Program-made: the position numbers and the translations under genes | Shown here: piece after piece, positions 42,065 through 55,000 of the stretch | How positions within the stretch are numbered: position 1 is the stretch's first letter | Layout: each line of letters opens with the position of its first letter | NCBI RefSeq assembly: GCF_029051685.1 | Contig: NZ_JAACFT010000042.1 | Span: forward strand, 1 to 55,000 | Origin: Bradyrhizobium sp. CSA207 | Lineage (GTDB): Bacteria > Pseudomonadota > Alphaproteobacteria > Rhizobiales > Xanthobacteraceae | Length of the DNA stretch: 55,000 nt | Direction of reading: 5' to 3' | The notes under the pieces: generated by a model | Database searches by the model: none | Seen by the model: the letters and a program-made list of their open reading frames with translations, nothing else | What the model was told of the DNA's origin: nothing

Positions 42065-42928
42065 CTAACCAGCCGCCACCGACCGCGGATCTCGCACCGG
42101 CCACCGCCCCGCTTCCACCAGCGTGACGAACCGCTCAACCGCTTGGTTGAACAGCGCGGGCTCTTCGAGATTGAGCACGTGGCCGGACTTCGGGAACATC
42201 GCGAGTCCGGCCGCGGGCAAATGCTTCTTCAGGAACAGGCTCGGCCCGACGCATGGGTCATCCTCGTCGCCGCAGATGATCAGCGCGGGCGTCGCGACGC
42301 GCTTGATCGCATCCGTCATCGTGTAGATCGAGGGACGGCCACCCTGGAAGCCGCGCATGGTGTTGGCTGATCCCTTGGCATCGTGCCTGGCCAGCGCGGC
42401 GTAGAAATCCGCGTGGCCGCGCGGATCCTTGACCAGGAAGGGAATCCGGCTCGGCGCCTCGCGCGTGACCTTTGCCACTTCAGCGGAGCCGAGCGTCTCG
42501 AATTGCTCGGCATTGGCGCGGCACTGCTTGCGCCAGGCCTCGAGGTTCTCGATCTCCGAGCCGGAGCCGACGCCGGCCAGCGTCATCGACAGCGCGCGCT
42601 GCGGAGCGTTGAGCCCGATCTGCAATGACGAGTACGCACCCATCGAGAGCCCGACGAGATGCGCGCGATCGATCTTGAGATGATCCAGCACGGCGAGCGC
42701 GTCCGTGTAGAAGTGTTCGTAGGTGTAGACCTCGCTTGCCGGCACATCCGACGGCGTATAGCCCCGCGCGGAATAGGTGATGCAGCGATGGCCGCGCGAG
42801 AAGTAACGCATCTGCGGCTCCCAATTGCTGTAGTCGGCGGCGAACTCGTGCAGAAAAATGATCGGCGTTCCCTGACCCGCTTCTTCGAAATAGATGCGGA
42901 CGTCGTCCCTGGTCGTGGCGTGGGGCAT
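42065..42928 (-). CDS. Alpha/beta hydrolase
   Basis: A 287-residue cytoplasmic hydrolase. The nucleophile elbow is GLSMGAYSS with S95; the acid is in IICGDEDDPC and the histidine in FPKSGHVLNLEEP. The oxyanion segment is IIFLHEFAADYSNW. The family includes beta-ketoadipate enol-lactone hydrolases and many esterases; the substrate is not determined. It stands alone on the minus strand. Confidence 0.9.
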   Translation of the reverse strand: MPHATTRDDVRIYFEEAGQGTPIIFLHEFAADYSNWEPQMRYFSRGHRCITYSARGYTPSDVPASEVYTYEHFYTDALAVLDHLKIDRAHLVGLSMGAYSSLQIGLNAPQRALSMTLAGVGSGSEIENLEAWRKQCRANAEQFETLGSAEVAKVTREAPSRIPFLVKDPRGHADFYAALARHDAKGSANTMRGFQGGRPSIYTMTDAIKRVATPALIICGDEDDPCVGPSLFLKKHLPAAGLAMFPKSGHVLNLEEPALFNQAVERFVTLVEAGRWPVRDPRSVAAG

Positions 42929-43162
42929 TAACTGTTTCCCTCTCGTAAAGCCGTCTGCCGAAGATCGCAGTTAACGCTGTTGTCCGCAATGCGGCAGCAT
43001 TAGACCAGCAGTGACACAAAATCATCGCAGCATTTCCCCGAAGGTGAATTTGTCGCTGTCGCATTGGGTCTTTTTCTCGCCACATCGACAGTCTTTACGG
43101 CCCGTGGATGTCGGCCACCGCACTGGCCGATGGGGATTGGGGGTGTCAACCAAGGATGAAGA

Positions 43163-43903
43163 ATGTTCGAGTTGTTTGCGTCTCGCCTGTCGCGCTGTGT
43201 CCTCGCGCTGGCTCTCTTCTTCGCGGCGGTCGCCGCATTCACGTCTCCGGCGTCAGCGCGGCCTCATCGTCATAGCGCAGAGCGGCACGCTTACGTGCAT
43301 CACGCCAGCAGGCACCATCATTACCGGCATCATACACGCAGCTCGCGCTTCGAGCGCAGCGCGGCGCAATTGCAGGCGAACGGGTTCGCCAACACGCAGG
43401 CCAGCTATGATCCGAACGCCGATAGCGGCGGCATGGCCATGAACGGCGGCGGTGGCATGGCCACGAGCGGGAGCAGGCGAATGGCCATGAGCGGCAGCGG
43501 TCGAATGGTTACGAGCGGCAGCGGTGAAATGGCAATGAACGGCGGCGGCTTCGGTGGCGGATCGGGCCTGGTGTCCGAGGCGCGCCGCTATGTCGGCGGC
43601 AATCCGACCGGCCGTGGCAGCCTGTGGTGCGCGCGCTTCATGAACATGGTGCTGGAGCACACCGGCCATCGCGGCACCGGCTCTGACATGGCGAATTCGT
43701 TCGCGCGTTACGGCACCCGTGTCTCCGGTCCGCAGGTCGGCGCCATCGCGGTGATGGGACGGCGCGGCGGCGGCCATGTCGGCATCATCACCGGCATCGA
43801 CGCGCAGGGCAATCCGATCATGATCTCCGGCAACAACGGCAACCGCGTCCGCGAGGCGCCGGTCTCGCGCGGCCGGATCTATGCGTATGTGACGCCGAAC
43901 TAA
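43163..43903 (+). CDS. Secreted CHAP-type (TIGR02594-like) protein with octapeptide repeats
   Basis: A 246-residue exported protein. A signal peptide (LALALFFAAVAAFTSPASA, cleavage near 32) is followed by a His-rich stretch (HHASRHHHYRHHTR). At residues 91-130 there are five 8-residue repeats of the form M-A/V-M/T-N/S-G-S/G-x-x. The C-terminal domain (135-246) has the CHAP/NlpC-like catalytic pair C156 in SLWCARFMNMVL and H205 in GGGHVGIITGID, as in TIGR02594 proteins. These domains cleave peptidoglycan peptides; a role in wall turnover is inferred. AAGGATG lies just before the ATG. Confidence 0.85.
   Translation: MFELFASRLSRCVLALALFFAAVAAFTSPASARPHRHSAERHAYVHHASRHHHYRHHTRSSRFERSAAQLQANGFANTQASYDPNADSGGMAMNGGGGMATSGSRRMAMSGSGRMVTSGSGEMAMNGGGFGGGSGLVSEARRYVGGNPTGRGSLWCARFMNMVLEHTGHRGTGSDMANSFARYGTRVSGPQVGAIAVMGRRGGGHVGIITGIDAQGNPIMISGNNGNRVREAPVSRGRIYAYVTPN
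43433..43552 (+). repeat. Five tandem 24-base repeats coding for octapeptides
   Basis: Five in-frame units of 24 bases code MAMNGGGG, MATSGSRR, MAMSGSGR, MVTSGSGE and MAMNGGGF. Units begin ATGGCC, ATGGTT or ATGGCA and share AGCGGCAGC. Copy number is likely to vary between strains. Confidence 0.85.
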
Positions 43904-43907
43904 CGTC

Positions 43908-43993
43908 CGTCATTGCGAGCGAAGCGAAGCAATCCAGAATCTTCCCGCGGTGGCAGTCTGGATTGCTTCGTCGCTTCGCTCCTCGCAATGACG
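43908..43993. repeat. Dispersed palindromic element, family B (copy 2)
   Basis: Arms CGTCATTGCGAG and CTCGCAATGACG with inner GAAGCAATCCAG and CTGGATTGCTTC, as in the copy at 26007. It separates the convergent CHAP and MOSC genes. Confidence 0.88.
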
Positions 43994-44016
43994 GAGTGTG
44001 TTGAACCCGCGTCCCG

Positions 44017-44793
44017 TCACACCACCTTCGGCTCTTCCACCGCGATTGTGTCGCCGACGCCGATGTCGCCGTCGGCGATCACCTCGGCATAGATGCCGCA
44101 GTCCATGTGGCCGAGGCCGCGCGAGAGCGTGGGCGGGATTTCGAGATCGCGTTTTGCGGTGTTCGGATCGACATTGGTGGCCGCGCAGCGAACGATACGC
44201 TTGACCACCTTGAGGCGGGCTGCCCCGATCGCGAGCGTCTGGCCGACGAGGTCGAGTTCTGACCAGGCCGGCCAGCCCTGGACATAAAGGTTGGCGCGGA
44301 AGCGCAGGGGATGGACGGCGACCCCGCCGAGCATGGTCTCGATGGCGCGGACGCTGCCGAGATTGATGATCGAGACGACCTTGCGGGCGACGTCGGAAAA
44401 GCTGTGGTCGCGGCCGGACAGGAGCTTCGGAGCGCCCCGAAGCTCGGGCTGAAAATTCTCGGTGAAGTAGGCCTCGATGGCGGCGCGCCCGGCCGCCGTC
44501 TCCAGATCGCCGCTGGCGACGATCTTGCCGTCCTTGCGGATCGTCAGCAGGTTGGTCGCGTCCTCGAAGCGGCTGTCGAGGGCAGCCAGCCGCTCATTGC
44601 GCATCAGCATCAAAAACTGGGTTTTGGGCATCCACGCCGGCGCCTCGGGATCGAACCCGCTCGGGCCGTTCTCGATGGCGTAGCGACGGTCCGCGGGCAG
44701 GGTCTGGCCGACCCGCAACGGGGCGCGGGGCAGAGGCTCCGGCGTCAGGCCCTTGATAGGGTAACGATAGAGGCCGGTGATCTCGGCAGTCAT
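44017..44793 (-). CDS. MOSC domain-containing protein
   Basis: A 258-residue protein with an N-terminal MOSC beta-barrel segment (ITGLYRYPIKGLTPEPL) and a MOSC domain (LRFRANLYVQGWPAWSELDLVGQTLAIGAARLKVVKRIVRCAAT) whose conserved cysteine is in RIVRCAATNVDP. MOSC proteins carry sulfur or bind molybdenum cofactor, as in molybdenum cofactor sulfurases and the mARC/YcbX reductases. YcbX-like function in reducing N-hydroxylated compounds is possible. I chose the ATG at 44793; 44805 and 44820 are alternatives. It diverges from clpB. Confidence 0.88.
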   Translation of the reverse strand: MTAEITGLYRYPIKGLTPEPLPRAPLRVGQTLPADRRYAIENGPSGFDPEAPAWMPKTQFLMLMRNERLAALDSRFEDATNLLTIRKDGKIVASGDLETAAGRAAIEAYFTENFQPELRGAPKLLSGRDHSFSDVARKVVSIINLGSVRAIETMLGGVAVHPLRFRANLYVQGWPAWSELDLVGQTLAIGAARLKVVKRIVRCAATNVDPNTAKRDLEIPPTLSRGLGHMDCGIYAEVIADGDIGVGDTIAVEEPKVV

Positions 44794-45076
44794 GCTGCTT
44801 GTCATGGCACTTGATGTCATGGCGCTACTTAAGGGATTCGGCCGGGCGGCGCCAAGCGGGCGATTTCAGCCCGGCATTTGTCGCGCACGAAATTGTGAAG
44901 TGGCCTCTTCCGATCCCAAGGCCCGCTTCCCACATCTGGGTCAGGCCGGCGCCAGCGCTGGCTGATAACGACCGTTGCCGCTTGAGAAAGCTCAATGCGG
45001 CCAGCGGAAACCCAATGAAGATGCCGTCTGGAGTGCCTTTGAGGGCTCCAGGGGCAGGCCGAGGGACAGAAAAGAT

Positions 45077-47716
<2,640 letters not shown>

Positions 47717-47744
47717 TCGCTGGCGCGCGCCGCCAGCCACAGAC

Positions 47745-47782
47745 CGCCCCGGAGAGGTCTCTTCTCCGGGGCGAATTGTTGT
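47745..47782 (+). terminator. Rho-independent terminator after clpB
   Basis: An 11-bp perfect stem (CGCCCCGGAGA at 47745-47755 with TCTCCGGGGCG at 47763-47773), a seven-base loop, and then AATTGTTGT. It starts 28 bases past the clpB stop and could also serve the convergent small gene. Confidence 0.82.
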
Positions 47783-47801
47783 GTCAGGTCGGCTGGCTTG
47801 T

Positions 47802-48068
47802 CTAACCGGTTGCGGACGCGGAGCCGGAAGCGGGCGCCTCGTCCTCCTCGTCCTCCTCTTCGAGCTCCGAGAGGATGTCCACCAGCTCACGCACGCGGCC
47901 CTGGGCCAACGGTCTCAGCTCGTTGATCATGGGCTCGTCATTGGCGAGCCATGCCTGGGCTTCGGCGAGTTCGTCGACCGTTGCTCCGGTTCCGATGATC
48001 TGGGCGATGGTGACGTCGTCGGCCCCGCTGATCGCCTTGCTGACGTCCTCGCGCGTCAGGCGTGTCAT
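47802..48068 (-). CDS. Small acidic protein of unknown function
   Basis: An 88-residue protein that I do not recognise. It opens MTRLTREDVSKAISGADDVT, is predicted helical and ends in a strongly acidic tail (ELEEEDEEDEAPASG). The ATG at 48068 has GGAGAG six bases upstream, which supports that start; another ATG at 48095 is possible. It converges on clpB. No membrane or export signal is visible. Confidence 0.72.
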   Translation of the reverse strand: MTRLTREDVSKAISGADDVTIAQIIGTGATVDELAEAQAWLANDEPMINELRPLAQGRVRELVDILSELEEEDEEDEAPASGSASATG

Positions 48069-48150
48069 GGCACTCTCCATGGCTCGATAGCGCACCCCAC
48101 CGCAACGGGCGGAGGGGTCGCTACTGTGGTGAGATTTCAGGCTCGAGATC

Positions 48151-48513
48151 TCAACGGCCCGTGGTCAGCCGCGGCGGGTTCTGGGACATGAGCCAGAGCT
48201 CGATCGCGGCCAGCGCAGCAACCGCGATGCCGACCACCACGTGGATTGTCATCGCCGTCTTGGAACCCTGGAACCCAAGTACCCAAGGCGCGATGAGCGT
48301 CCACAGGCCGACGATCAGGTTCAGCCACTCTTCCCATACTGCGAAGGCGGCAAGCGCCGCGATGGCCAAAATTGCGATCACGATGCCCGCGATATACGCG
48401 TTTTGGGAAGCCGCTCCGGCGTCGAAGCCGAACATCCACGGCGAAAAGAACAGGAATGCGCCGAGGACCAGGTTTGCGACGTCGCACAGTTTTGCGTTCG
48501 TCCAATTCTCCAT
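48151..48513 (-). CDS. SPW repeat membrane protein
   Basis: A 120-residue four-helix membrane protein with two copies of the SPW motif: LFFSPWMFGF in the first half and LIAPWVLGF in the second, each with flanking hydrophobic helices. The SPW family has no known function. The ATG at 48513 has GGAGC upstream; 48525 is an alternative. Confidence 0.88.
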   Translation of the reverse strand: MENWTNAKLCDVANLVLGAFLFFSPWMFGFDAGAASQNAYIAGIVIAILAIAALAAFAVWEEWLNLIVGLWTLIAPWVLGFQGSKTAMTIHVVVGIAVAALAAIELWLMSQNPPRLTTGR

Positions 48514-48672
48514 GGCATGCTCCATTCAGCCCTGCCCCTCATGGCAAACCAACCGGACTGCTGCCCGCCGGGTTCCCAAGGGTTCCAGGAAAATTGAATG
48601 AATTGAATGCGAATGGGGGCGGGAGCAGCCCGCCGCGGCGCGCGGCGGCCGATCGTCTGCAAGCGGGGCAGG

Positions 48673-50736
48673 CTACCGGTTCGTCACCTGCAGCGGCCCG
48701 CCGGTCGCATCCGACATGCGGGCGATGGCGCCGCCGCGGCCGCTCATCATGCCGTCGAGCCGGTCGCGCTCCTTCTCGAAGCCTGCCAGCATCGGGCCTT
48801 CCAGCGAACGGCCGCGCGGTAGTTTCACGCGCATCGGGTCGACGAAGCGGCCGTTGACCAGGATCTCATAGTGGACGTGTGGCCCTGTCGACTGGCCGGT
48901 CGAGCCGACAAAGCCGATGACCTGTCCCTGCCGCACCTTCTTGCCGGCCTCCATGCCTTTGGCGAAGGCCGACAAATGGCCGTAAGCGGTCTCATACCCG
49001 TTGTTGTGCTTTATGCGGATGTACTTGCCGTAGCCGCCTTCGAGCTGGGCCTTCTCGATCACGCCGTTGCCGGCGGCGAAGATCGGCGTGCCGTAGGCCG
49101 TCGCCCAGTCGACGCCGGTGTGCATCTTCACATAGCCCAGGATCGGGTGGCGGCGGCCGCCGAAACCGGAGCGCATGATGGCGCTGTTGACGGGTTTGCG
49201 GACCAGGAATTTCTTCGCGCTCTTGCCGCTCTCGTCATAGTAGTCGACGACCCCGTCATCGGGACTCTGGAAGCGGTAGTACTTCTTGGTTTCGCCGCCG
49301 ACTGTCAGCGAGGCGAACAACACGTCGTTCTTTTCCGTCGCTGTCACGCCCTCGTCCTCGCCGGCGTAGAACACGTCGAAGGAATCGCCCGGCTGCACCT
49401 TGCGCTGGAAATCGACGTCGTACGAATAGATCTTGATCATGTCGTCGATGACCGGCATCGGCACCTTGTTGCGCATCGCGGTCTCGTAGATGCTCTGGTA
49501 CAGCCGCACGCCGGTGCCGTCGTCATCATCATCGTCGTCGCTGTTGGCGTTGGCCGCGGCATCAGCGACGGTGTTCATGCTGGAGACGTCGACTGCGACG
49601 TATTTGCCGAGATCGGACAGCGCCGCGATCGCCTCGACCATGGTCTCGTTGGCGACGACGACGCGGTAGGGCTGCAGCCGGGCGCCGGGGCTTGCAGGCG
49701 CCATCAGGATGCGGAGCTTTTCGCCTTCCTTCAGGCCGCCGTCGCGGCCACGCGGGCCGAGCGTCGACGCGATCGCCTTGATTTCCTCAGGCGTGGCGCC
49801 GAGATCGCGCAGCACGGCGGCGACGCTGTCGCCTTTCTTGACGACATGGACACGCTCGCCGTTGGGATTGCCGCCGGTGATCTGCTCCTTGGTCTTGGGC
49901 AGCAGCGTGACGTTTTCCGGCACCACGCGCGTCTCGAAGCCGGCATAGGGGTCGGACGGCGACACTTCAGCGGCGTAGGCGCTTCTGATGTCGGAGGCCC
50001 CGATCGCGCCGGAGACGTCGGCGGCGGCGCTGGCGAGCGAGGCGTAGCGGACGCCGCCATTGCCGCGCCAGTTGGCGGCATCGCGCACCCGCATCAGGAT
50101 GTCGTCGAGCGCCACCACTGCGGAAATCTTGGCCTTCGGCAGCACCGGCGACAGGTCCTTGGTGACGAAGGAGACCTCGGCGTCGGGCTCGACGGCTTCG
50201 GGATTGTTGGGATCGTCGGCCGCGGCCTTGGGATCGGAGCCGACATCGGTGAGCAGGCGCTGGGCGTTGAACGGCGGAATCTTGGCCGACAGATCGCTCG
50301 TCGTCATCGACAGATTGCCGGCGATCCGGACGAACGGGCGCACCCGCATCACGTCGCGATTGCCGACGCGGGCGACGGTGGAGACGCGCACGATGTTGCG
50401 CGAGGCGGTGGATTCGCTTGGCGGCGGCAGGCGGTCGCTCTTGTGCAGCGTCGCGGCGCGGTCAGCTGCGCCGAATGCGCCGCGCAGCGCGCCTTCGACC
50501 CGCTCTGGCACCTTGGCGAAGGTCATCTCGCCGTCGAGAGATGCGAAAACGGCGCCGCCGATCAGGGCTGCGCCGCACAGTCCGGTCAGAATTGTCCCGC
50601 TGAACCATTGCACCGAGACGCGGCGGCGATCGATCACGGCGGCTTCAGAACCATCGACGGACAGCGGCGGCTCGTGGCCGAGATCGATGATCCCGGTTTC
50701 ACGCCCATAACCGCCGCGCGACGTCCTGTGGTTCAA
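48673..50736 (-). CDS. M23 family metallopeptidase, large envelope form
   Basis: A 687-residue peptidoglycan endopeptidase. A cytoplasmic N-terminus precedes one membrane helix (WFSGTILTGLCGAALIGGAVF near residue 45-65). A long periplasmic part includes a LysM/OapA-like unit (RVHVVKKGDSVAAVLRDLG) and a run of seven aspartates near 400. The M23 (lysostaphin-type) domain is near 525-630: SGFGGRRHPILG, the zinc ligands in MHTGVDWA, and the GPHVHYEI motif. It would cut peptide cross-links during wall growth or division. No FtsEX gene is adjacent here. Confidence 0.93.
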   Translation of the reverse strand: MNHRTSRGGYGRETGIIDLGHEPPLSVDGSEAAVIDRRRVSVQWFSGTILTGLCGAALIGGAVFASLDGEMTFAKVPERVEGALRGAFGAADRAATLHKSDRLPPPSESTASRNIVRVSTVARVGNRDVMRVRPFVRIAGNLSMTTSDLSAKIPPFNAQRLLTDVGSDPKAAADDPNNPEAVEPDAEVSFVTKDLSPVLPKAKISAVVALDDILMRVRDAANWRGNGGVRYASLASAAADVSGAIGASDIRSAYAAEVSPSDPYAGFETRVVPENVTLLPKTKEQITGGNPNGERVHVVKKGDSVAAVLRDLGATPEEIKAIASTLGPRGRDGGLKEGEKLRILMAPASPGARLQPYRVVVANETMVEAIAALSDLGKYVAVDVSSMNTVADAAANANSDDDDDDDGTGVRLYQSIYETAMRNKVPMPVIDDMIKIYSYDVDFQRKVQPGDSFDVFYAGEDEGVTATEKNDVLFASLTVGGETKKYYRFQSPDDGVVDYYDESGKSAKKFLVRKPVNSAIMRSGFGGRRHPILGYVKMHTGVDWATAYGTPIFAAGNGVIEKAQLEGGYGKYIRIKHNNGYETAYGHLSAFAKGMEAGKKVRQGQVIGFVGSTGQSTGPHVHYEILVNGRFVDPMRVKLPRGRSLEGPMLAGFEKERDRLDGMMSGRGGAIARMSDATGGPLQVTNR

Positions 50737-51254
50737 CCGAAGTCCCCCAAATCAACGACCAAAAACCTCGTTTCGCGCTTTGCCCTGGTCGCCCTCTCAA
50801 CGGGGGATCGCGGGATAAAGCGCAAGCCGCGCAGGCGTCCGTGCTCAGAAAGCCCCGACGGGGCCTGGCCGAAATGACGAACAGCTAGGCAGGTGAAGGT
50901 CTCTCGATGTCTCTCGAATGTCTGAAGAAGGCCGCTTCATCGCTAAGGTCGCCTTCCTCGGACCTCATGAAAACCGCCGGCAGCCCCCACTGGCATCCCT
51001 GCGATTCAAGCTTGTCTGTACCAGAACGCCGCGGGAATGTGGCTCAAGTACGGCGCCTAATACGGAAAAAGTTTCCTGAACGGCCCGGCGCCGGGGGCTC
51101 CTCAGAGGGGCACCGCAGGCCGGCTCCGGAGCCCCCCGGAGCGCAAACTTTTTTTGAGTTTTTTCACGGTGCCGCATCGACCCGCCCGCTCACGACATCG
51201 CTAACCGTCTGGAAACATGCGAATATTTCCAACGATCCACCGTGCGACGATTTG
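50737..51254. other. Non-coding stretch upstream of the rrn operon
   Basis: About 520 bases between the M23 gene and the rrn promoter. It must hold the M23 promoter (minus strand). I see a GC-rich hairpin around 51094-51140 (GGGGGCTCC with GGAGCCCCC) followed by a run of seven T near 51148, possibly a terminator reading toward the rrn. No open frame here looks coding. Confidence 0.5.
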
Positions 51255-51297
51255 TTGACAATGGCCGTTGACAATCCCGAGCGAGGGGGCCTATAAC
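51255..51297 (+). promoter_or_regulatory. rrn promoter with two overlapping -35 boxes
   Basis: TTGACA occurs twice, at 51255-51260 and 51268-51273, and TATAAC lies at 51292-51297, 18 bases after the second. The second set is a near-consensus sigma-70-type promoter; the first is 13 bases upstream and may strengthen binding. It lies about 420 bases before the 16S gene. Confidence 0.75.
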
Positions 51298-51720
51298 CCG
51301 ACCACTGAGCGCGGCGCCGCCGGGTCACTGACCAAGGCGAGCGAACGCGCCACTGATGCTCCTCACCTTGTTGAGTGACACAACAATCGACGTAAGTCGA
51401 TTGGAGTTCATTCATCGTCGGTAAGGGTGTCGGAGCCCTTCCTCCCAAGGAAGGTTGGGGCCTCCTGGTCCCGGGCTGTTTGACAAGTGAAGATGAAGAA
51501 AGAGAAACGTGGACGGCGGAGTCCTTGCGCCTCTCGGAATACTTGAAGGCTTCGGCTTTTGAGTTCTGGGAGGGAACGAAAGACTTCGGCGGTACACGTT
51601 TCAAAGGTTACACCATCGTTGCCAGCGATGTGAATCGCGGGCAGCTCGTCGACTTCGGTCGACGAAAAATGGTGGGACCTCGTCAAACGTTGTGATCAGC
51701 CGGTTCGAAGTTTCAAGTTC
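51298..51720 (+). other. rrn leader
   Basis: The transcribed leader of about 420 bases upstream of 16S. It contains purine-rich AGTGAAGATGAAGAAAGAG at about 51486 and sequence that would pair with the 16S 3' flank for RNase III processing. No gene is apparent. Confidence 0.6.
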
Positions 51721-53216
<1,496 letters not shown>

Positions 53217-53436
53217 GATCCTTCAGCGAGCTTCGGCTCACTATCGGATCGTTTTAGAAACATCAGGGGCCAACAGATCGCCAGATCGTTGAGCTCCATT
53301 GGCGGGATTTCGCCGTCTACGTTTCTCTTTCTTCGCGGACGAACACGCGCCAGGGCTGCGCTGTGCGATTGCATTCGGCGCTAGTCGCCCTGTGCCGCAC
53401 GCGAGCAAGACCCTGTCCTTGAAGGATATGCGTTAG

Positions 53437-53513
53437 GGGCTTGTAGCTCAGTTGGTTAGAGCGCGCGCTTGATAAGCGTGAGGTCGGAAGTTCAAGTCTT
53501 CCCAGGCCCACCA
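53437..53513 (+). tRNA. tRNA-Ile (GAT)
   Basis: A 77-base tRNA including the encoded CCA. The acceptor arms GGGCTTG and CAGGCCC pair, the D arm AGCTCAGTTGGTTAGAGC is standard, anticodon GAT is at 53471-53473 in loop TTGATAA, and the T arm contains TTCAAGT. It lies in the 16S-23S spacer as usual. Confidence 0.97.
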
Positions 53514-53546
53514 CTTTCATCGAGCGAGCATTCGTCTTCTGGTTAC

Positions 53547-53622
53547 GGGGCCATAGCTCAGCTGGGAGAGCGCGTGCTTTGCAAGCATGAGGTCGTCGGT
53601 TCGATCCCGTCTGGCTCCACCA
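53547..53622 (+). tRNA. tRNA-Ala (TGC)
   Basis: A 76-base tRNA including CCA. Acceptor GGGGCCA pairs with TGGCTCC (one G-U), anticodon TGC is at 53580-53582 in loop TTTGCAA, and the T arm has TTCGATC. It follows tRNA-Ile by 33 bases in the rrn spacer. Confidence 0.97.
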
Positions 53623-54046
53623 GATGGTTTGAATGGCCGGCGCGTCGTGCACCGATAATCGTCCGCGAAACATCACTTCGCGCCCACTAGTCCGGATGGA
53701 CAGTGAGGTTGCGTGATTTCTGACATCGTAAAGAGGAGATCGATCCGAGTTGGATCGTGCAGCAATTGTTGCGCGATACTTCATTATCTCCGGATCATTT
53801 CGGCGCTTGCGCGCCTTTCAGTGTGGCTCACAAGGCTGCGTCTGAAAGACGGGCGAGTTGTAAATGATCCTTTTAGCGAAGCTTGACCGCCTCGCTATCG
53901 GAACGATCTTACGAAGCAAGCTGGTCTTTCTAATCAATGTCCGGCTGCACATAGCGTTCATCGAGGGCGCGTGCCGCAGAGATTTCGGTCTCTTGGCAAT
54001 TGTGCAGACAACATTCTGCCGAGTGTGTGGACATTGATAATGAGAG
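53623..54046 (+). other. 16S-23S spacer after tRNA-Ala
   Basis: About 420 bases of spacer up to 23S. It shows AT-richer processing sequence and no further tRNA or open frame that I can support. Confidence 0.7.

Positions 54047-55000
<954 letters not shown>

Noticed and set aside
44820..45076. Possible heat-shock (RpoH) promoter before clpB
   Set aside because: CTTGAG and CCCAAT words exist but the spacing (about 24) is too long, and other pairs need mismatches or inserted bases. Heat control is likely for clpB but cannot be placed.
48871..50877. A 668-codon open frame on the plus strand opposite the M23 peptidase
   Set aside because: Antisense to a clear M23 protein, low-complexity His/Asp/Gly-rich translation and no ribosome site.
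51090..51160. GC-rich hairpin followed by T-run as a firm terminator
   Set aside because: The stem arms are far apart and several foldings compete, so it is mentioned only in the intergenic entry.
50907..51296. Open frame of 129 codons upstream of the rrn promoter
   Set aside because: No ribosome site or family resemblance, and it runs through the hairpin and the rrn promoter.

Overview
The window is chromosomal DNA of a Bradyrhizobium species, probably of the B. japonicum group. This rests on the 16S rRNA sequence, the rrn spacer order tRNA-Ile then tRNA-Ala, the large insert in helix 9 of 23S rRNA, a TlpA that I recall as very close to the B. japonicum protein, high-GC codon use, and many dispersed palindromic repeats of the kind found between Bradyrhizobium genes. 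Nearly everything is housekeeping or ordinary metabolism. I see no phage, transposase, CRISPR array, symbiosis gene or defence island.

Layout. 1-4.4 kb (mostly minus strand): the edge of a CelD/BcsL-like acetyltransferase, a HAD hydrolase, dodecin, a GT87-like membrane glycosyltransferase broken by a frameshift, an HNH nuclease, and an NHL beta-propeller gene also broken by a frameshift. 4.4-10.5 kb: a minus-strand group (nitronate monooxygenase, branched-chain-type binding protein, acyl-CoA synthetase, DUF2855) that diverges from a LysR regulator. 10.5-14.9 kb: AlkA-like glycosylase, GluQ-RS, a soluble histidine kinase-receiver protein, YihY and a twin-TM protein. 15-18.8 kb: cobalamin adenosyltransferase, etfBA, 3-hydroxybutyryl-CoA dehydrogenase and a YjfB-like peptide. 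18.8-22.7 kb: tlpA divergent from argH-lptM-lysA. 22.8-26.5 kb: small secreted proteins, an HxlR regulator, DUF1330, a beta-hydroxyacid dehydrogenase and a carboxymuconolactone decarboxylase-family protein.

26.7-36.6 kb is an envelope and cell-cycle block: a TIGR02302/DUF4175 membrane protein split into two reading frames, a CpdR-like receiver, a zinc-ribbon DUF3426 protein, ftsE-ftsX, YdcF, a PlsC-type acyltransferase, a ChaC-like cyclotransferase and DUF2125. 36.7-41.9 kb is amino-acid biosynthesis: chorismate mutase-hisC-tyrosine-pathway dehydrogenase on the minus strand, then metX-metW on the plus strand behind a promoter, a SAM-II riboswitch and a terminator/antiterminator pair. 42-50.7 kb: alpha/beta hydrolase, CHAP-domain protein, MOSC protein, clpB, a small acidic protein, an SPW membrane protein and a large M23 peptidase. 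51.2-55.0 kb: an rrn operon (promoter, 16S, tRNA-Ile, tRNA-Ala and the first ~950 bases of 23S).

The observations most worth a second look are the split TIGR02302 gene, whose second half starts with its own signal peptide; the SAM-II attenuator; the composite repeat at 41.9 kb; the five 8-residue repeats in the CHAP protein; and the two frameshifts in the first 4.2 kb. I did not find a clearly new multi-gene system.
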